Shown here piece after piece: positions 27,234 to 36,689 of a stretch of DNA of 64,000 nt. Below the pieces are notes generated by a model that was given only the letters and a program-made list of their open reading frames with translations, searched no databases and was not told the DNA's origin. The DNA comes from Sinorhizobium chiapasense (GTDB lineage: Bacteria; Pseudomonadota; Alphaproteobacteria; Rhizobiales; Rhizobiaceae): positions 62,001-126,000 of the forward strand of contig NZ_CP133149.1 of NCBI RefSeq assembly GCF_036488675.1. Reading direction: 5' to 3'. Within the stretch, counting starts at the first letter, position 1; each line of letters opens with the position of its first letter. A program made the position numbers and the translations under genes.

Positions 27234-28042
27234 TAGTTGCCGCTCCTCCTACGTTTCGTCGCCTTGGTGTCAGGAGCCGGACCGAGAATGGCAGGATCCG
27301 GAGCGCCGAAGTCGGGCTTGCGAAGGTTAAAGATGCAGGTCCACTGATTGCCCTCGCGCAGCGTGTATTGCGTCGCGACACCATCGACGACGATGTACTC
27401 GCCCTCCTTCCGAAAATTGCGCAGCGTCTCGGAAAAGTCGGCCTGGACGGCAAAAATCGCCGGCACCCGGCTGCCGAACTTGAAGAAGGTCTTTTTCCCG
27501 TCGTCGAAAATCACCAAGGGCTTCAACGCCGCGTCACCGGAAAACGAATAGTCGATGTTGACGTTGGCCTTGTCGACATTCGACATGTTCGGGTAGGCCG
27601 CCCGGTACTCAGCCTCCTTGCGGAGCGCGGCATTTAGATCCTTCTCGGGATAGACGAAGCGGATCCCGAACACCTGCTTGCCATCTGACGGAGCATGGTC
27701 GTTGAGCTCGAGGAAATAGATCCTCTTGCTGGTCACAACATTCATGTTGGTGGCGACATTCTTTGCGATCGGCTTCACGAACAGAATGTTGCCCTTCTCG
27801 GAAGGGGCAACCTGCCAACTGTCGGTGTCGCCAAGCGAGATCGTTTCGAACTTTTCGTCCTCATCAAAGATGATCATGGTGGAGATGCCGTAGGTGGCAG
27901 AGACCTTCACCACGTTATTGGACTGATAGACGACGCTGGTCACGCGCGAATCGAGGCTGCCCGGGCGAGGTGCCTGCGCAGCATGGGCGTGAGTCATCAT
28001 CGCGGCCGCGCAGGCCGCGGAAAGCAGGAGGCGTTTGATCAT
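27233..28042 (-). CDS. virB9: Type IV secretion core protein VirB9
   Basis: The 269-aa protein has a Sec signal (LLLSAACAAAMMTHAHAA) and is a periplasmic/outer-membrane component of the core complex with VirB10. Typical blocks are YGISTMIIFDEDEKFETISLG, DSWQVAPSEKGNILFVKPIA and VDGVATQYTLREGNQW. The C-terminal tail is short and basic. It overlaps virB8 by ATGA. Confidence 0.95.
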   Translation of the reverse strand: MIKRLLLSAACAAAMMTHAHAAQAPRPGSLDSRVTSVVYQSNNVVKVSATYGISTMIIFDEDEKFETISLGDTDSWQVAPSEKGNILFVKPIAKNVATNMNVVTSKRIYFLELNDHAPSDGKQVFGIRFVYPEKDLNAALRKEAEYRAAYPNMSNVDKANVNIDYSFSGDAALKPLVIFDDGKKTFFKFGSRVPAIFAVQADFSETLRNFRKEGEYIVVDGVATQYTLREGNQWTCIFNLRKPDFGAPDPAILGPAPDTKATKRRRSGN

Positions 28043-28734
28043 TCCTCTCCTCCGGGCGTAACCGTCTCTTGATCGCGACGGTAGTTGTAGACCTGGAAGC
28101 CCAAGGGGTTCTCAAAGCGCCATTCGTTCGTTGCCGGCGTGTCCGTATAGCGATAGCGAACGACCGAGATATAGTGACGAACGATGGAATCCGTGTCCGA
28201 TTTTTCGGTCGTCGAAAACCGGATCAAGGCCGTGCTCGCATTGGAGAAGGTGACGGACTTGATGTCGACCGTGACCTTCTTGTTCTTGCCGAGGACCTTT
28301 GCGGGATTGTTGGGATTTGCCGCACTGTAAAGCTCCTGCAGCTCGCGGGCCGCATCATCAGTGGAGAGTAGGGCGGCGATGCCGAAATTCTGCTCAATCG
28401 CGAAGGGGTCGTAGCCTTCGCGAGATCGGATATAGCGCACGACATTCGCTTGGGTGACCGCCTGTTGGTCGGTCAGCTTGGCAGACCGGGTCAGGCCGGT
28501 CTTCACCTCCATATAGCCGGTGTTCTTGTCGACCTCGACGATGTACGGCTCAAAGGTCTTCAGCGGAACGAGCATCACCAATGCCGTCAGCGACAGCAGG
28601 GTAATCGCGCCGAATATCATCGTGACGAACCATGCGAGCGAGCGCGATCGCTTGGCTTTTTTGACGATCTCCTGTTCCCAACGATCGCCGTCCTGAAAGT
28701 AGCTCCGAAGAGCTGCGTCATTCGTTTCTGCCAT
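28039..28734 (-). CDS. virB8: Type IV secretion protein VirB8
   Basis: The 231-aa bitopic inner-membrane assembly factor has a short cytoplasmic N terminus, one helix (WFVTMIFGAITLLSLTALVML) and a periplasmic NTF2-like domain containing PYIVEVDKNTGYMEV and YIRSREGYDP. It follows the 38-base gap after virB6, where two tandem TAAGGGCTAGA motifs lie. No virB7 lies in that gap. Confidence 0.95.
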   Translation of the reverse strand: MAETNDAALRSYFQDGDRWEQEIVKKAKRSRSLAWFVTMIFGAITLLSLTALVMLVPLKTFEPYIVEVDKNTGYMEVKTGLTRSAKLTDQQAVTQANVVRYIRSREGYDPFAIEQNFGIAALLSTDDAARELQELYSAANPNNPAKVLGKNKKVTVDIKSVTFSNASTALIRFSTTEKSDTDSIVRHYISVVRYRYTDTPATNEWRFENPLGFQVYNYRRDQETVTPGGEE

Positions 28735-28738
28735 CCGT

Positions 28739-28762
28739 TCTAGCCCTTACATCTAGCCCTTA
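28739..28762 (-). promoter_or_regulatory. Tandem TAAGGGCTAGA motif before virB8
   Basis: Two identical 11-mers TAAGGGCTAGA (28762-28752 and 28749-28739 on the minus strand), separated by two bases, end four bases before the virB8 start codon. The same 11-mer lies just before the start of the divergent operon at 36081. The position suggests a shared translational or transcriptional signal. Confidence 0.5.
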
Positions 28763-28772
28763 TTTTCGCGCC

Positions 28773-29801
28773 TCAGCGAGGCATGCTGTTGCCGCTAATG
28801 CGGTTCTGCATCGCTTCAGCAGCGGCGTTGCGAATGTTGGTTCTCATGCCTTCCTGGGTCCGTGCCCTGGCTTGCATCCCGGCATTGCCGATTGACCCCG
28901 CCAGACGTTGCCCGCCTGACAGGGCGGATATTGGTGCCGATACGCCTGCAAATCGGCCGACGGCGCGCGCTACGTTGCCGATGCCGGCGGCCACGCCACC
29001 GGTAATGCCCTGCGCGAGAACCTGAATGTTGAAGAGGACAAATGCGCCTGCGGCGCAGAGGAGCAGGAAAGCGGAAATGTCGCTAAGCTGAAGTTCCCGC
29101 TGGTTTGCAGCGCTCGTGACCTTTGTCAGTTCCGGGTCCATCGCTGAGATCAGGAATGCAGCCACGACGTAGACGAATAGTGGGATCAGCGCATACATCA
29201 GCACCTGCTGGAACCAGGCGACGCCCATGCCTCTTGTCTGTTGGAAGAGCATGCAGCCGATGAAGATAGGTGCGGTCCCGATCAGCACCCACATCATCAC
29301 CTTGGCAAGGAGTAGGATCGCCAGAGCCACTGCAATGAAAACCGCCACTGCAAGCATGATCAGAAAACCGATCATGGACGGGAGTACCGCGAAATAACCG
29401 GACTGTTCCGCAAAGGCAGAAGCGGCCTCGTTTGCCGTTTTCCAGATCATCGAAAGGCCGTTTGTCGGCTCTGTGATGCCTGTCCCGGTGGCGGTCAGGA
29501 TCGCCCGGCCCACATCTTCCGGAGTGTTATTCAGCCAGGAATAGAAAAGAGTGTTGAAGTAGTCCCACTCCCTGACCAGCGCCAGAATGATCAACATACG
29601 GGCCACGCGACCAATGATCTCGCTGACGCTGATGCGGGCCGTTCCCATGAAGAGTTGGAGCCCGTAGTATCCCACATATGCGATGAACATGATGGTGAGC
29701 AGCGGCACGATCTCATCGCCGACAATCCCATAGGCTTGCTCAGCGAAATCCGCGCCTGTCTGTTCAATTCTGTCGAGCAGATCGCCCAAGAAATCGTGCA
29801 T
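28773..29801 (-). CDS. virB6: Type IV secretion protein VirB6
   Basis: The 342-aa polytopic inner-membrane channel component has about six helices, including IVPLLTIMFIAYVGYYGLQLF, MIGFLIMLAVAVFIAVALAILLLAKVMMWVLIG and ALIPLFVYVVAAFLI. The Gly/Ala/Arg-rich C-terminal tail (after about residue 270) is cytoplasmic. VirB6 contacts the DNA substrate in known systems. The start lies 15 bases after the small lipoprotein gene. Confidence 0.94.
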   Translation of the reverse strand: MHDFLGDLLDRIEQTGADFAEQAYGIVGDEIVPLLTIMFIAYVGYYGLQLFMGTARISVSEIIGRVARMLIILALVREWDYFNTLFYSWLNNTPEDVGRAILTATGTGITEPTNGLSMIWKTANEAASAFAEQSGYFAVLPSMIGFLIMLAVAVFIAVALAILLLAKVMMWVLIGTAPIFIGCMLFQQTRGMGVAWFQQVLMYALIPLFVYVVAAFLISAMDPELTKVTSAANQRELQLSDISAFLLLCAAGAFVLFNIQVLAQGITGGVAAGIGNVARAVGRFAGVSAPISALSGGQRLAGSIGNAGMQARARTQEGMRTNIRNAAAEAMQNRISGNSMPR

Positions 29802-29816
29802 CGTTGCAAATTGTCC

Positions 29817-30026
29817 TTATTCAGCCGCGATTGCCTCGATTGCCGCCAGGGCGGCCGCTGCATCACCATTGACGCTCATCATCGGTCCGCATTCCTGGCG
29901 AGGATCCGGCGCGTAAGAAGTTAGATTGGCAGGTCTCTTGCAGGGTGCGGTCTTCTCCTTGGCCGCCGTACCGCAGCCGGCGAGGCCGGCCGCGATTAGG
30001 ACTAAAAACAGAACCCTTGCCGTCAT
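29817..30026 (-). CDS. Small lipoprotein at the Eex/VirB7-like position
   Basis: The product has 69 aa from ATG 30026 (an in-frame GTG at 30044 overlaps virB5 and is less likely). It has a lipoprotein signal with lipobox LAGC (MTARVLFLVLIAAGLAGCG), then a mature part of about 50 residues with two further cysteines (APCKRP and RQECGP). A lipoprotein between virB5 and virB6 is the position of the entry-exclusion protein in pKM101-like systems. Because the usual virB7 slot before virB8 is empty, it could instead be a displaced VirB7. Confidence 0.72.
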   Translation of the reverse strand: MTARVLFLVLIAAGLAGCGTAAKEKTAPCKRPANLTSYAPDPRQECGPMMSVNGDAAAALAAIEAIAAE

Positions 30027-30033
30027 GGTGATT

Positions 30034-30735
30034 TTACTGGTCACTGTAGGAGAGCGCCTTCTTCGAGTTGGAAATGTCCGTCAGACGCCGCTGGTTATCG
30101 GCTTGGAGCGAAGACACGGCGCCGTTCATGACGCCGATCAGCTCGTTGATCGTCAGGCCTGCCTGGACCTGAAGCTGTGTGTTCTGATCGATGGAGCCCT
30201 TGATGTCCTTGGCTTGGCCGATATTTGCGCCCGCCTGCTCGAACGAGGTGCGGCGCGTCTGGACGGCTTGCTGCGAGCCAGTCACGAGCGCCGCTACACC
30301 GAGAACGGTGTTGACCATCTCTTCATACGATTTGTCGCCCGAAAACGAGCTGCCTGCCTGGCCGGACAGGTTCTTCACCAATTGCAGGCCGTTGATGAAG
30401 TTCGTTGCCACCTTGGCAACATCGCCGCCCATGCCGCCGAAGTTCGGAACGCCGCCCGACATCAGGCTGTCGAAGGACGGCATTTGAGAGACGCTGAAGC
30501 CATTGCCGACGGCAAGGTTCTGCATCTGATTGGCGTCGCTACCGCGATCGCCGGTCACCGCCTCAAGAGTGTCCTGGACCGTTTTCAGGACTTCCTTGTT
30601 GGTGCCGAGAATGTCATCGGTGGTTTTCGACGTTCTCTGCGCAATCTCAAGATTTGCAGCGTCGATGACCGGGACTTGCGCGAACGCTGCGGACGCAAGG
30701 GCCACCGAGCACGCCGTTAAAATCAAACGTTTCAT
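30034..30735 (-). CDS. virB5: Type IV secretion minor pilin VirB5
   Basis: The product has 233 aa from ATG 30735 (GGAG upstream; the longer frame lacks one). It has a Sec signal (MKRLILTACSVALASAAFAQ) followed by VPVIDAANLEIAQRTSKTTDDIL and a long helical body, as in VirB5/TraC pilus-tip proteins that contact recipient cells. The terminal helix repeats (LQADNQRRLTDISNSKKAL) fit the family. Confidence 0.92.
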   Translation of the reverse strand: MKRLILTACSVALASAAFAQVPVIDAANLEIAQRTSKTTDDILGTNKEVLKTVQDTLEAVTGDRGSDANQMQNLAVGNGFSVSQMPSFDSLMSGGVPNFGGMGGDVAKVATNFINGLQLVKNLSGQAGSSFSGDKSYEEMVNTVLGVAALVTGSQQAVQTRRTSFEQAGANIGQAKDIKGSIDQNTQLQVQAGLTINELIGVMNGAVSSLQADNQRRLTDISNSKKALSYSDQ

Positions 30736-30746
30736 GGCAGTTCTCC

Positions 30747-31835
30747 TCATTGAGCGGTCAACATCAGATCTACGTTGGCTTCGCGCTCCCGCTTCTGGAC
30801 GCAAGCCTTTTCTGTCGGGCTCCATTCAAGACCCTCGCGGGGATCGCAAACGCCGGTCGTTTCGCGGTCCGTCTCGTCGTCATCATTCTTGATTTCGCTC
30901 GTACGTGATGCGCCGGAAAGATTGCCGACATCGGCCGCACTACGAGAATTCATGAGGTCCGCCATCGTCGTGCCGAGGCGGATGACCTGGTTCATCATTT
31001 CGAGATTGGCATTACGCGCGCCGGAATTGTGATCCCAACTGTCTTGGATCGTCCCGCTGGACATTGCGCCCAATTGCTGCAGCCAAGAGGCAACGTTTCC
31101 GCTGCTTTCCCCGATCGCCTGGGATGTCGCCATCGAATTAATCGTGGAGTCCCGCATGCCGGTGAAGGCGGTAGAACCGCCACCATAATTCGCCGGAATG
31201 CTGGCAACGTCGGAGCCGCCAAAGGCAGGAAGCCACTTTCGGGTGATGTTCGCCACATACCCCTGCGTTTCCTTGAAAGGCGGGATTCCGCCCCACTTCT
31301 GGACGTTACCAGGACCCGCGTTATAGGCGGCCAACGCCAGATTGGTGTTGCCGTTGAAACGGCGAAGCTGCTGCTTCAGATAGCGCGCGCCGCCACGAAG
31401 ATTGTCTTCCATGTCATAGGGATTGACTCCGAGATCATTTGCCGTACCCGGCATAAGCTGAGAAAGCCCAATGGCGCCGACCGGCGATTTCGCACACGGA
31501 TTGAACCGGCTTTCCTGATAGACGAGCGCCATGAAGAGGCTTTCGTCGACGCCTTCTTCCTGGGCCACTCGCTTCACGAGCCCGGTAATTTCCGGGTTGG
31601 CCGTTGCAGCGGAAGCGGCGTCACCGCTGCGACCTGGACGATACATCGAGCAGGTCACGCTCTTGCTGACGGAATGACGGTCACTATCCGTCTTCTCGAT
31701 TTCCGTCGTCGTCTGGTCGCGTTTGGTGTCGGTCTCGAGCACCTTGCCGTCAAGCACCGGCACCTGAGAGTGCGCCGTTCCGGAGGCACCGAGCCACAGC
31801 GCAGAAATCACCCACAAAGCAGGACTCTTCCTCAT
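30747..31835 (-). CDS. Second lytic transglycosylase of the secretion operon
   Basis: The product has about 362 aa from ATG 31835, overlapping the virB4 stop by ATGA. It has a Sec signal ([17 protein letters not shown]) and an SLT lysozyme-like domain with the catalytic Glu in [10 protein letters not shown], then [19 protein letters not shown] and [17 protein letters not shown] long C-terminal extension (about 150 residues, polar, Ser/Asn rich) follows. It opens the peptidoglycan for the channel. It is a second VirB1-type enzyme in the operon, between virB4 and virB5. Confidence 0.92.
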   Translation of the reverse strand: MRKSPALWVISALWLGASGTAHSQVPVLDGKVLETDTKRDQTTTEIEKTDSDRHSVSKSVTCSMYRPGRSGDAASAATANPEITGLVKRVAQEEGVDESLFMALVYQESRFNPCAKSPVGAIGLSQLMPGTANDLGVNPYDMEDNLRGGARYLKQQLRRFNGNTNLALAAYNAGPGNVQKWGGIPPFKETQGYVANITRKWLPAFGGSDVASIPANYGGGSTAFTGMRDSTINSMATSQAIGESSGNVASWLQQLGAMSSGTIQDSWDHNSGARNANLEMMNQVIRLGTTMADLMNSRSAADVGNLSGASRTSEIKNDDDETDRETTGVCDPREGLEWSPTEKACVQKREREANVDLMLTAQ

Positions 31836-34291
31836 TCGGCCTTCTCCCATCCGCAAAATTCAGCGAGCCAATTTTCAGGCTCGTCGCCATATTGTTCCCG
31901 AAGCGCCGCGCACTCCTCGACGGTCTCCTTGCGGCCGGAAAGCACCTTCACGAGATCGGGCATGGCGGAGAGATCGAGCCGAGCGATGACCGAGTCATTG
32001 CCGTGCTTGATCAGGAAAGTTCGCTTTTCGGGCGGAGTGTTCTTGATGAAGTTGAATTCCTTCACCGTCAGGCCAAAGCGCTTGATGTAGCTCTCTTCGT
32101 CTGCCCGCGGGTTCGGAAAGTGAATGTTCGTCGCCGACTGCTCAATCAGCGTATGCGAAGCCTTTGCCTTGGCGATATCCGCCGCGGACTGGGTGCCGAA
32201 GCCAACAATGCCGTTGAGCTTGCGGATGGTTTTCATCTTGTCGACGATGAACGCCGAAAATGTCTCGTCCATAAGGAGCTGCCAGCCCTCGTCCATGAAG
32301 AACATGACCGGGTTTCCATCGAGCAGCTCGTCAAGGCGATGATAGAGGTACATCAGCGCCGGCGTGCGAAGATCCTCGTTGCCGAGGATGTTCGTCATGT
32401 CGAACCCAAAGACGCTGCGCCCCGAGAGAGAAAGGACGTCGTGCTGGGCGTTGAAGAGCCACGCCTTTTCTCCTTCGATCCAAGGCCGAAGGCGAGAGTG
32501 AAGGTCATTGGCATCCGCCCGCGACCGGCCTACCAGCAGCCCGGCCAAGTTCGCCAGGTTGCGCTCCGCCGCAGGTTCTTGCATCAGGCGGACGATCGCC
32601 CGCTCTAGCGTATCCTCATCTTCCTGAGTGAAGTCGCTGCGATCACCGGAGCGCAGCATTGCCTTCAGGAGGCGAAGGAGGAATTCGCGGTTTGGGCCGG
32701 TATTTTCGAGCTGCAGCGGGTTAAAGCCGGTCGGCGTTCCCGGCGACAGCACCTCATATGAACCGCCAATAGCCCTTACGAAGATTTCCGCGCCGCGATC
32801 CTTGTCGAAGAACACGGCTTTCGGCGTCGGTGAAACGCGCATCGCCTGTGCGAGCAGGAAAGTCAATGCGACCGTTTTACCGGAGCCGGTTGGTCCCGTG
32901 ACGAGGAAGTGCCCGATGTCGCGGCGATGGAAGTTGAACCAGTACGGCGTCTGCGACGTGGTTTCGAGGATTGTGATCGGCAGTCCCCAATGAGTGCGAT
33001 CCGCCTGGCCCGTCGCGAAATTGTGCATGGAGGACAGGCCGGAAAAATTTGCGCTCGACAACATCGCTTTGCGAGCAATGTAGCTGTGATTGCCGGGCAG
33101 TTGCGCCCAAAATCCCGCTTCGAGGTTCAGATCCTCGCGAAGCCAGGTGAGGTTCATGTCGGTGAGGCAAGCACCGAGTTCGGAAACGGTGCGGCTAAGG
33201 ACCGGGAGATCGCGGGAGAGGCATAGGAGCGAAAGATGGTGGAAGCCGAAGACGGCTTCCTGGTTCATCAGGCTATTGAGCGCATAGTCGATATCCTGTT
33301 CGACTGAGCTACCGGACTCGTCCGATGCCCGGATTTGCCGCTGGAGGCGGCTGATGCGCTCTTGCGCAATTGGTTTGTCGGCGATCGTGAAGGATTGCGT
33401 CAGGATGAATTCGTGGTTCACCTGCAACAGGCCATCGAGCATGCCCGGGCCGGTAAAGGGCGGATATTCCTTGATCGATAACAGCGCCCCAAAACGGCTG
33501 TCTTCGTCGACCGCCGCTTGAGCCTGCATGGTCCGCTTGCTGAAATGCAGTCGCGACGTGCCGACGTAATTGCGGATTCCCATGCGGGGCAGGCGCATTT
33601 TGCGCGGTACGCCGCAGGTCAGAATCGTATTGAAGAATTCGCAGGGCTCGGAATAGGGGTCGCCCCTTTCCTTTTCCTCCTGCCCTTCAATCTTGGCCTC
33701 GTCGTCGTTCCTGCGACGATAGGTAATGCCGAGCGCCCGGGCTCCATACTTGTGCAGATCACGCACTATGTTGCCGATCAGCTCTTCGAGCTCGGTGACG
33801 TCTTCGCGCGTTTGCTGGACCCGAGCGTCCTTGTTGGCCTTGTCGAAGATCCTCTTCAGCGTGTCGCCGACGCCAAGTGCACCCCGCATCCCAGACCGCA
33901 CGATTGTCAAGTATATTTCGTTCGTAAACATGCGCTTGTGGCGCAGCTGCCCCATGTAGCGCTTGTTCAACAGGTCACAGAATGGTTCGTCGAAGGCGCC
34001 ACCGATCTGCGTTTCGACCTCTCTCCGGATCACGGTCGACCAAAGAGAATAGCGGCTCGACCCCAAGGCACGGATCATCGTGTTCTGGACGACCGACCGC
34101 ATGTTGAGCTCAGCCTGGTCCTCCGTCTGGAAGAACAGTCCATCGAGTTTGATGACGCTTAGAAGCGAGCCGTTTTCCAGCCCGATCACTGTGTCGGAGA
34201 CGTGTCGGAGATACGGAATATGAGTCGACATGGGCCGCTCATTGCTGGCGACCCGGCCGAATCCAAGCTCTTCTTTGACGACTTTCAGCAT
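31832..34291 (-). CDS. virB4: Type IV secretion ATPase VirB4
   Basis: The product has 819 aa; ATG 34291 lies two bases after the virB3 stop, and the 77-residue upstream extension in the same frame overlaps virB3 and is not coding. It is the largest ATPase of the channel, with CagE/TrbE N-terminal domain, Walker [16 protein letters not shown], and the Walker B-type block [13 protein letters not shown]. It drives pilin extraction and substrate passage at the inner membrane. Confidence 0.96.
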   Translation of the reverse strand: MLKVVKEELGFGRVASNERPMSTHIPYLRHVSDTVIGLENGSLLSVIKLDGLFFQTEDQAELNMRSVVQNTMIRALGSSRYSLWSTVIRREVETQIGGAFDEPFCDLLNKRYMGQLRHKRMFTNEIYLTIVRSGMRGALGVGDTLKRIFDKANKDARVQQTREDVTELEELIGNIVRDLHKYGARALGITYRRRNDDEAKIEGQEEKERGDPYSEPCEFFNTILTCGVPRKMRLPRMGIRNYVGTSRLHFSKRTMQAQAAVDEDSRFGALLSIKEYPPFTGPGMLDGLLQVNHEFILTQSFTIADKPIAQERISRLQRQIRASDESGSSVEQDIDYALNSLMNQEAVFGFHHLSLLCLSRDLPVLSRTVSELGACLTDMNLTWLREDLNLEAGFWAQLPGNHSYIARKAMLSSANFSGLSSMHNFATGQADRTHWGLPITILETTSQTPYWFNFHRRDIGHFLVTGPTGSGKTVALTFLLAQAMRVSPTPKAVFFDKDRGAEIFVRAIGGSYEVLSPGTPTGFNPLQLENTGPNREFLLRLLKAMLRSGDRSDFTQEDEDTLERAIVRLMQEPAAERNLANLAGLLVGRSRADANDLHSRLRPWIEGEKAWLFNAQHDVLSLSGRSVFGFDMTNILGNEDLRTPALMYLYHRLDELLDGNPVMFFMDEGWQLLMDETFSAFIVDKMKTIRKLNGIVGFGTQSAADIAKAKASHTLIEQSATNIHFPNPRADEESYIKRFGLTVKEFNFIKNTPPEKRTFLIKHGNDSVIARLDLSAMPDLVKVLSGRKETVEECAALREQYGDEPENWLAEFCGWEKAE

Positions 34292-34293
34292 GG

Positions 34294-34593
34294 TCACGGT
34301 CCGTAAGAGTTGGTGCCCCAAAAGCGCTTGTTGGGCGTGCGGGGCGTCTTGCGGGACGTCACCTGCATCACGTTGAGGATCCTGTTGTCCCAGGTGCAGA
34401 GCGAGAACAGGACAAGGTAAGCGACCGGCGCGATGAGCAACGCCAGGAGGTCGTTCGTTGCAAGCCAGCCGATAATGGTGACGCCGACGATCAGCACCAC
34501 CGCCATGTAGGGCACGCCCCAAAGCGTTGGGGACCGGGTTAACCCGATCACCAACGGCGTTAGAGCTGGTTTTTCGTCCTGAAACTCACTCAT
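34294..34593 (-). CDS. virB3: Type IV secretion protein VirB3
   Basis: The 99-aa inner-membrane protein has the family pattern LTPLVIGLTRSPTLWGVPYM, followed by a hydrophobic hairpin (AVVLIVGVTIIGWLA and LLALLIAPVAYLVLFSLC) and a polar C terminus. It works with VirB4 in pilus biogenesis. It lies three bases after virB2. Confidence 0.94.
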   Translation of the reverse strand: MSEFQDEKPALTPLVIGLTRSPTLWGVPYMAVVLIVGVTIIGWLATNDLLALLIAPVAYLVLFSLCTWDNRILNVMQVTSRKTPRTPNKRFWGTNSYGP

Positions 34594-34596
34594 CGG

Positions 34597-34935
34597 TCAC
34601 TGACCAACCGCCGAGATCATCTCGTCGACGATCGCGGGTGCGCCAAACACCAGACCGATGCCCATCACGACCGCGCCGGCCGTGAACCACGACAGGCGTC
34701 CGGCGAATGCCAGAAAGCCAAGCCCAATAACGGCGATGATCGCGAGCAGGCGACCGAACGGGCCGGTGATGAAATCAACGATCATCTGCACCGCCGTCTG
34801 CAGCGGCCCGAAGGCGCCGCCTGCACTCTGCGCCAGAGCAACATCAGCGCCCGCGACTTGGAATGCCGCCACGATGCCGAGCGTGGCTGCGAGCTTCACC
34901 GCCTGAGACTTCCTCGTTTGCATCTCAAATTGCAT
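34597..34935 (-). CDS. virB2: Type IV secretion major pilin VirB2
   Basis: The product has 112 aa from ATG 34935 (GAAGGAGAG just upstream; the frame opens five codons earlier). A long signal sequence ends near ADVALAQSAGG, and the mature pilin has two hydrophobic helices (LLAIIAVIGLGFLAFAG and TAGAVVMGIGLVFGAPAIV), the standard VirB2/TrbC layout. Confidence 0.94.
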   Translation of the reverse strand: MQFEMQTRKSQAVKLAATLGIVAAFQVAGADVALAQSAGGAFGPLQTAVQMIVDFITGPFGRLLAIIAVIGLGFLAFAGRLSWFTAGAVVMGIGLVFGAPAIVDEMISAVGQ

Positions 34936-34946
34936 GTTTCTCTCCT

Positions 34947-35921
34947 TCAAAAGTGCATGACACCGCCGACAAACTTGCCGGTCTTCTTCACGGCGATGAC
35001 ACCGGCGTCGCCGCTGTCACTCGCATCCGAGACCGCCTGCGGAGCGGCGGCCGGCCTGGCCCTGCCTTTCGCCGACGGCATTGGCAGCCCGAGCTGGTAG
35101 TTCACCACCTTGGCGACGTATCCGACTGTTTCCTGGAACGGCGGGATGCCGCCGTGTTGGTAGATCCGCTGCTCGCCGCTGTTGTAGGCAGCGGCGACCA
35201 AGAGCGTGTTCTGAAACTCATCAAGCAGAAACCGCAGGTACTTCATCCCGCCCTCAATGTTCTGAGCGGGATCACAGATGTCCTTAACGCCGAACCGCGC
35301 AGCCGTAGCAGGCATGAGCTGCATCGGTCCGCGCGCGCCCTTTGGGGAATTGCGGCTTTGGTCAAAGCCGCTCTCCGCCCAGGCGATGGCCGTCGCGAAG
35401 ACTTCATCGACGCGATATTTGCGCGCCGTCTGCACAACCAGAGACTTAACCTCTTCCGGGCTGAGCGGAGAAGGACCGCACTTATACACGTCTTTGGTGT
35501 TGTCATCGATCTGCCGAACTGAACCGATTTGCTGTACCGAGCCCATGGGAATTTGCGGTTCCCTAACCCTGTTAGGCACGGTTTCGGAAGAGGCGAAATT
35601 GCTCAAAGCTGCACCAATATGATGCAGACCCCCAAAATCACGGGGGCTTTTGTCAGCTTTGTTCTGAACCGCATCTTCCTGCTTGACTACGCCATCAGCG
35701 CCTAGCACGAACTCCTTCTCTGAGCCGCGCCAGCGCTCATCGAAGTTCGTTGCAAGCACCGCCTTGCTGTCGATAGGCCAAGTGCTTTTAGCTGTTATGA
35801 TATTCGCAGATTTCTGCCCATCTTTGGCGTAAGAAATCGGACCCCAGCTCGTGCACAAAAGGGCGCTTCCCGTCAAAGCGGCCCAGCCCAAAACGCCTGC
35901 AAATCTAGCCCTTTTTTCCAT
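34947..35921 (-). CDS. virB1: VirB1-type lytic transglycosylase
   Basis: The product has about 324 aa from M at 35921 (MEKRARFAGVLGWAAL, then a signal-like segment). The SLT domain is in the C-terminal half: catalytic Glu in TAIAWAESGFDQSRNSPKGA, then GPMQLMPATAARFGV and LLVAAAYNSGEQRIYQHGG. It starts the operon and locally cleaves peptidoglycan. The start region contains AAAAGGGCTAGA just after the ATG, similar to the motif seen at 28739 and 36068. Confidence 0.92.
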   Translation of the reverse strand: MEKRARFAGVLGWAALTGSALLCTSWGPISYAKDGQKSANIITAKSTWPIDSKAVLATNFDERWRGSEKEFVLGADGVVKQEDAVQNKADKSPRDFGGLHHIGAALSNFASSETVPNRVREPQIPMGSVQQIGSVRQIDDNTKDVYKCGPSPLSPEEVKSLVVQTARKYRVDEVFATAIAWAESGFDQSRNSPKGARGPMQLMPATAARFGVKDICDPAQNIEGGMKYLRFLLDEFQNTLLVAAAYNSGEQRIYQHGGIPPFQETVGYVAKVVNYQLGLPMPSAKGRARPAAAPQAVSDASDSGDAGVIAVKKTGKFVGGVMHF

Positions 35922-36067
35922 CGCCGCGCGCCTAACTTGCGGTGTTGTGATCGAAACGAAAACCAACTAAGCTGATGAAGGTATCGCATCGATTTGGTTC
36001 AGCGATACAACTTTTCGAGTCAGACTTAAACCCCCTATTGCAGGGGAACGAGCTGAAGCAATATGGG

Positions 36068-36078
36068 TAAGGGCTAGA
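36068..36078 (+). promoter_or_regulatory. TAAGGGCTAGA motif before the divergent operon
   Basis: TAAGGGCTAGA ends two bases before the ATG at 36081, where a ribosome site would sit. It is identical to the tandem copies before virB8. Confidence 0.5.
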
Positions 36079-36080
36079 TA

Positions 36081-36689
36081 ATGAAACGGACCATCATCGC
36101 CGCACTCGCAAGTTGCGCTATAGCAACACCTGCTTTGTCCGTCTCGGACATCAACAAGGATTACATCAAATCGCTCGCAGCGCCGGGCAAGACGGTTCTC
36201 GTGCTCGAATATTACGACGGAAGCGGGAAGGTCGCCGATCGGAAGGGCTATGCAACAACAGCCGGATTTAAGGCCGTTTCACCGACCGACTTTCGCGTGG
36301 ATGACAAGACAATACTGCACCTTTTTGGCCTGGAGCCATGCAAGGGCGAAATGGTCAATCGCAGTGAAGACTTCGCCGGGAGCTGCGCCGATTATGCGCA
36401 GCAACAGCTTCAGATCCTGTTACAAAACCCGAAGGTCGTGTTTTGCCGTGCCTTCGTGAGCGAGCAAGGTTCGCCCGTCCAGAACGCCACCTGCTACGGC
36501 TACTATAATTTCCCCGGTAGCCTCGACTCCGTCGATATGTTCGAGGAGCAGCTTTTGTCGCTCGGCGCGCTCCGCCTCGCAAAAAAGCCAGATGGGACTC
36601 CCGTTCGTCCGGATCTCTCCAAAGCTGAGGAGATTGGCCAGAAGGGGTCATTCGGAATGTGGGCCGATCCGAGGGTGAAGGGTCAATGA
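36081..36689 (+). CDS. Secreted nuclease-fold (SNase-like) protein 1
   Basis: The product has 202 aa with a Sec signal (MKRTIIAALASCAIATPALS). The body includes ILHLFGLEPCKGE, CADYAQQQLQILLQNPKVVFC and a terminal GMWADPR, which follow the layout of staphylococcal-nuclease-like OB-fold proteins, but the catalytic Arg/Glu set is not clear, so activity is doubtful. It is first in a + strand operon divergent from virB1 and overlaps the next gene by ATGA. Confidence 0.65.
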   Translation: MKRTIIAALASCAIATPALSVSDINKDYIKSLAAPGKTVLVLEYYDGSGKVADRKGYATTAGFKAVSPTDFRVDDKTILHLFGLEPCKGEMVNRSEDFAGSCADYAQQQLQILLQNPKVVFCRAFVSEQGSPVQNATCYGYYNFPGSLDSVDMFEEQLLSLGALRLAKKPDGTPVRPDLSKAEEIGQKGSFGMWADPRVKGQ

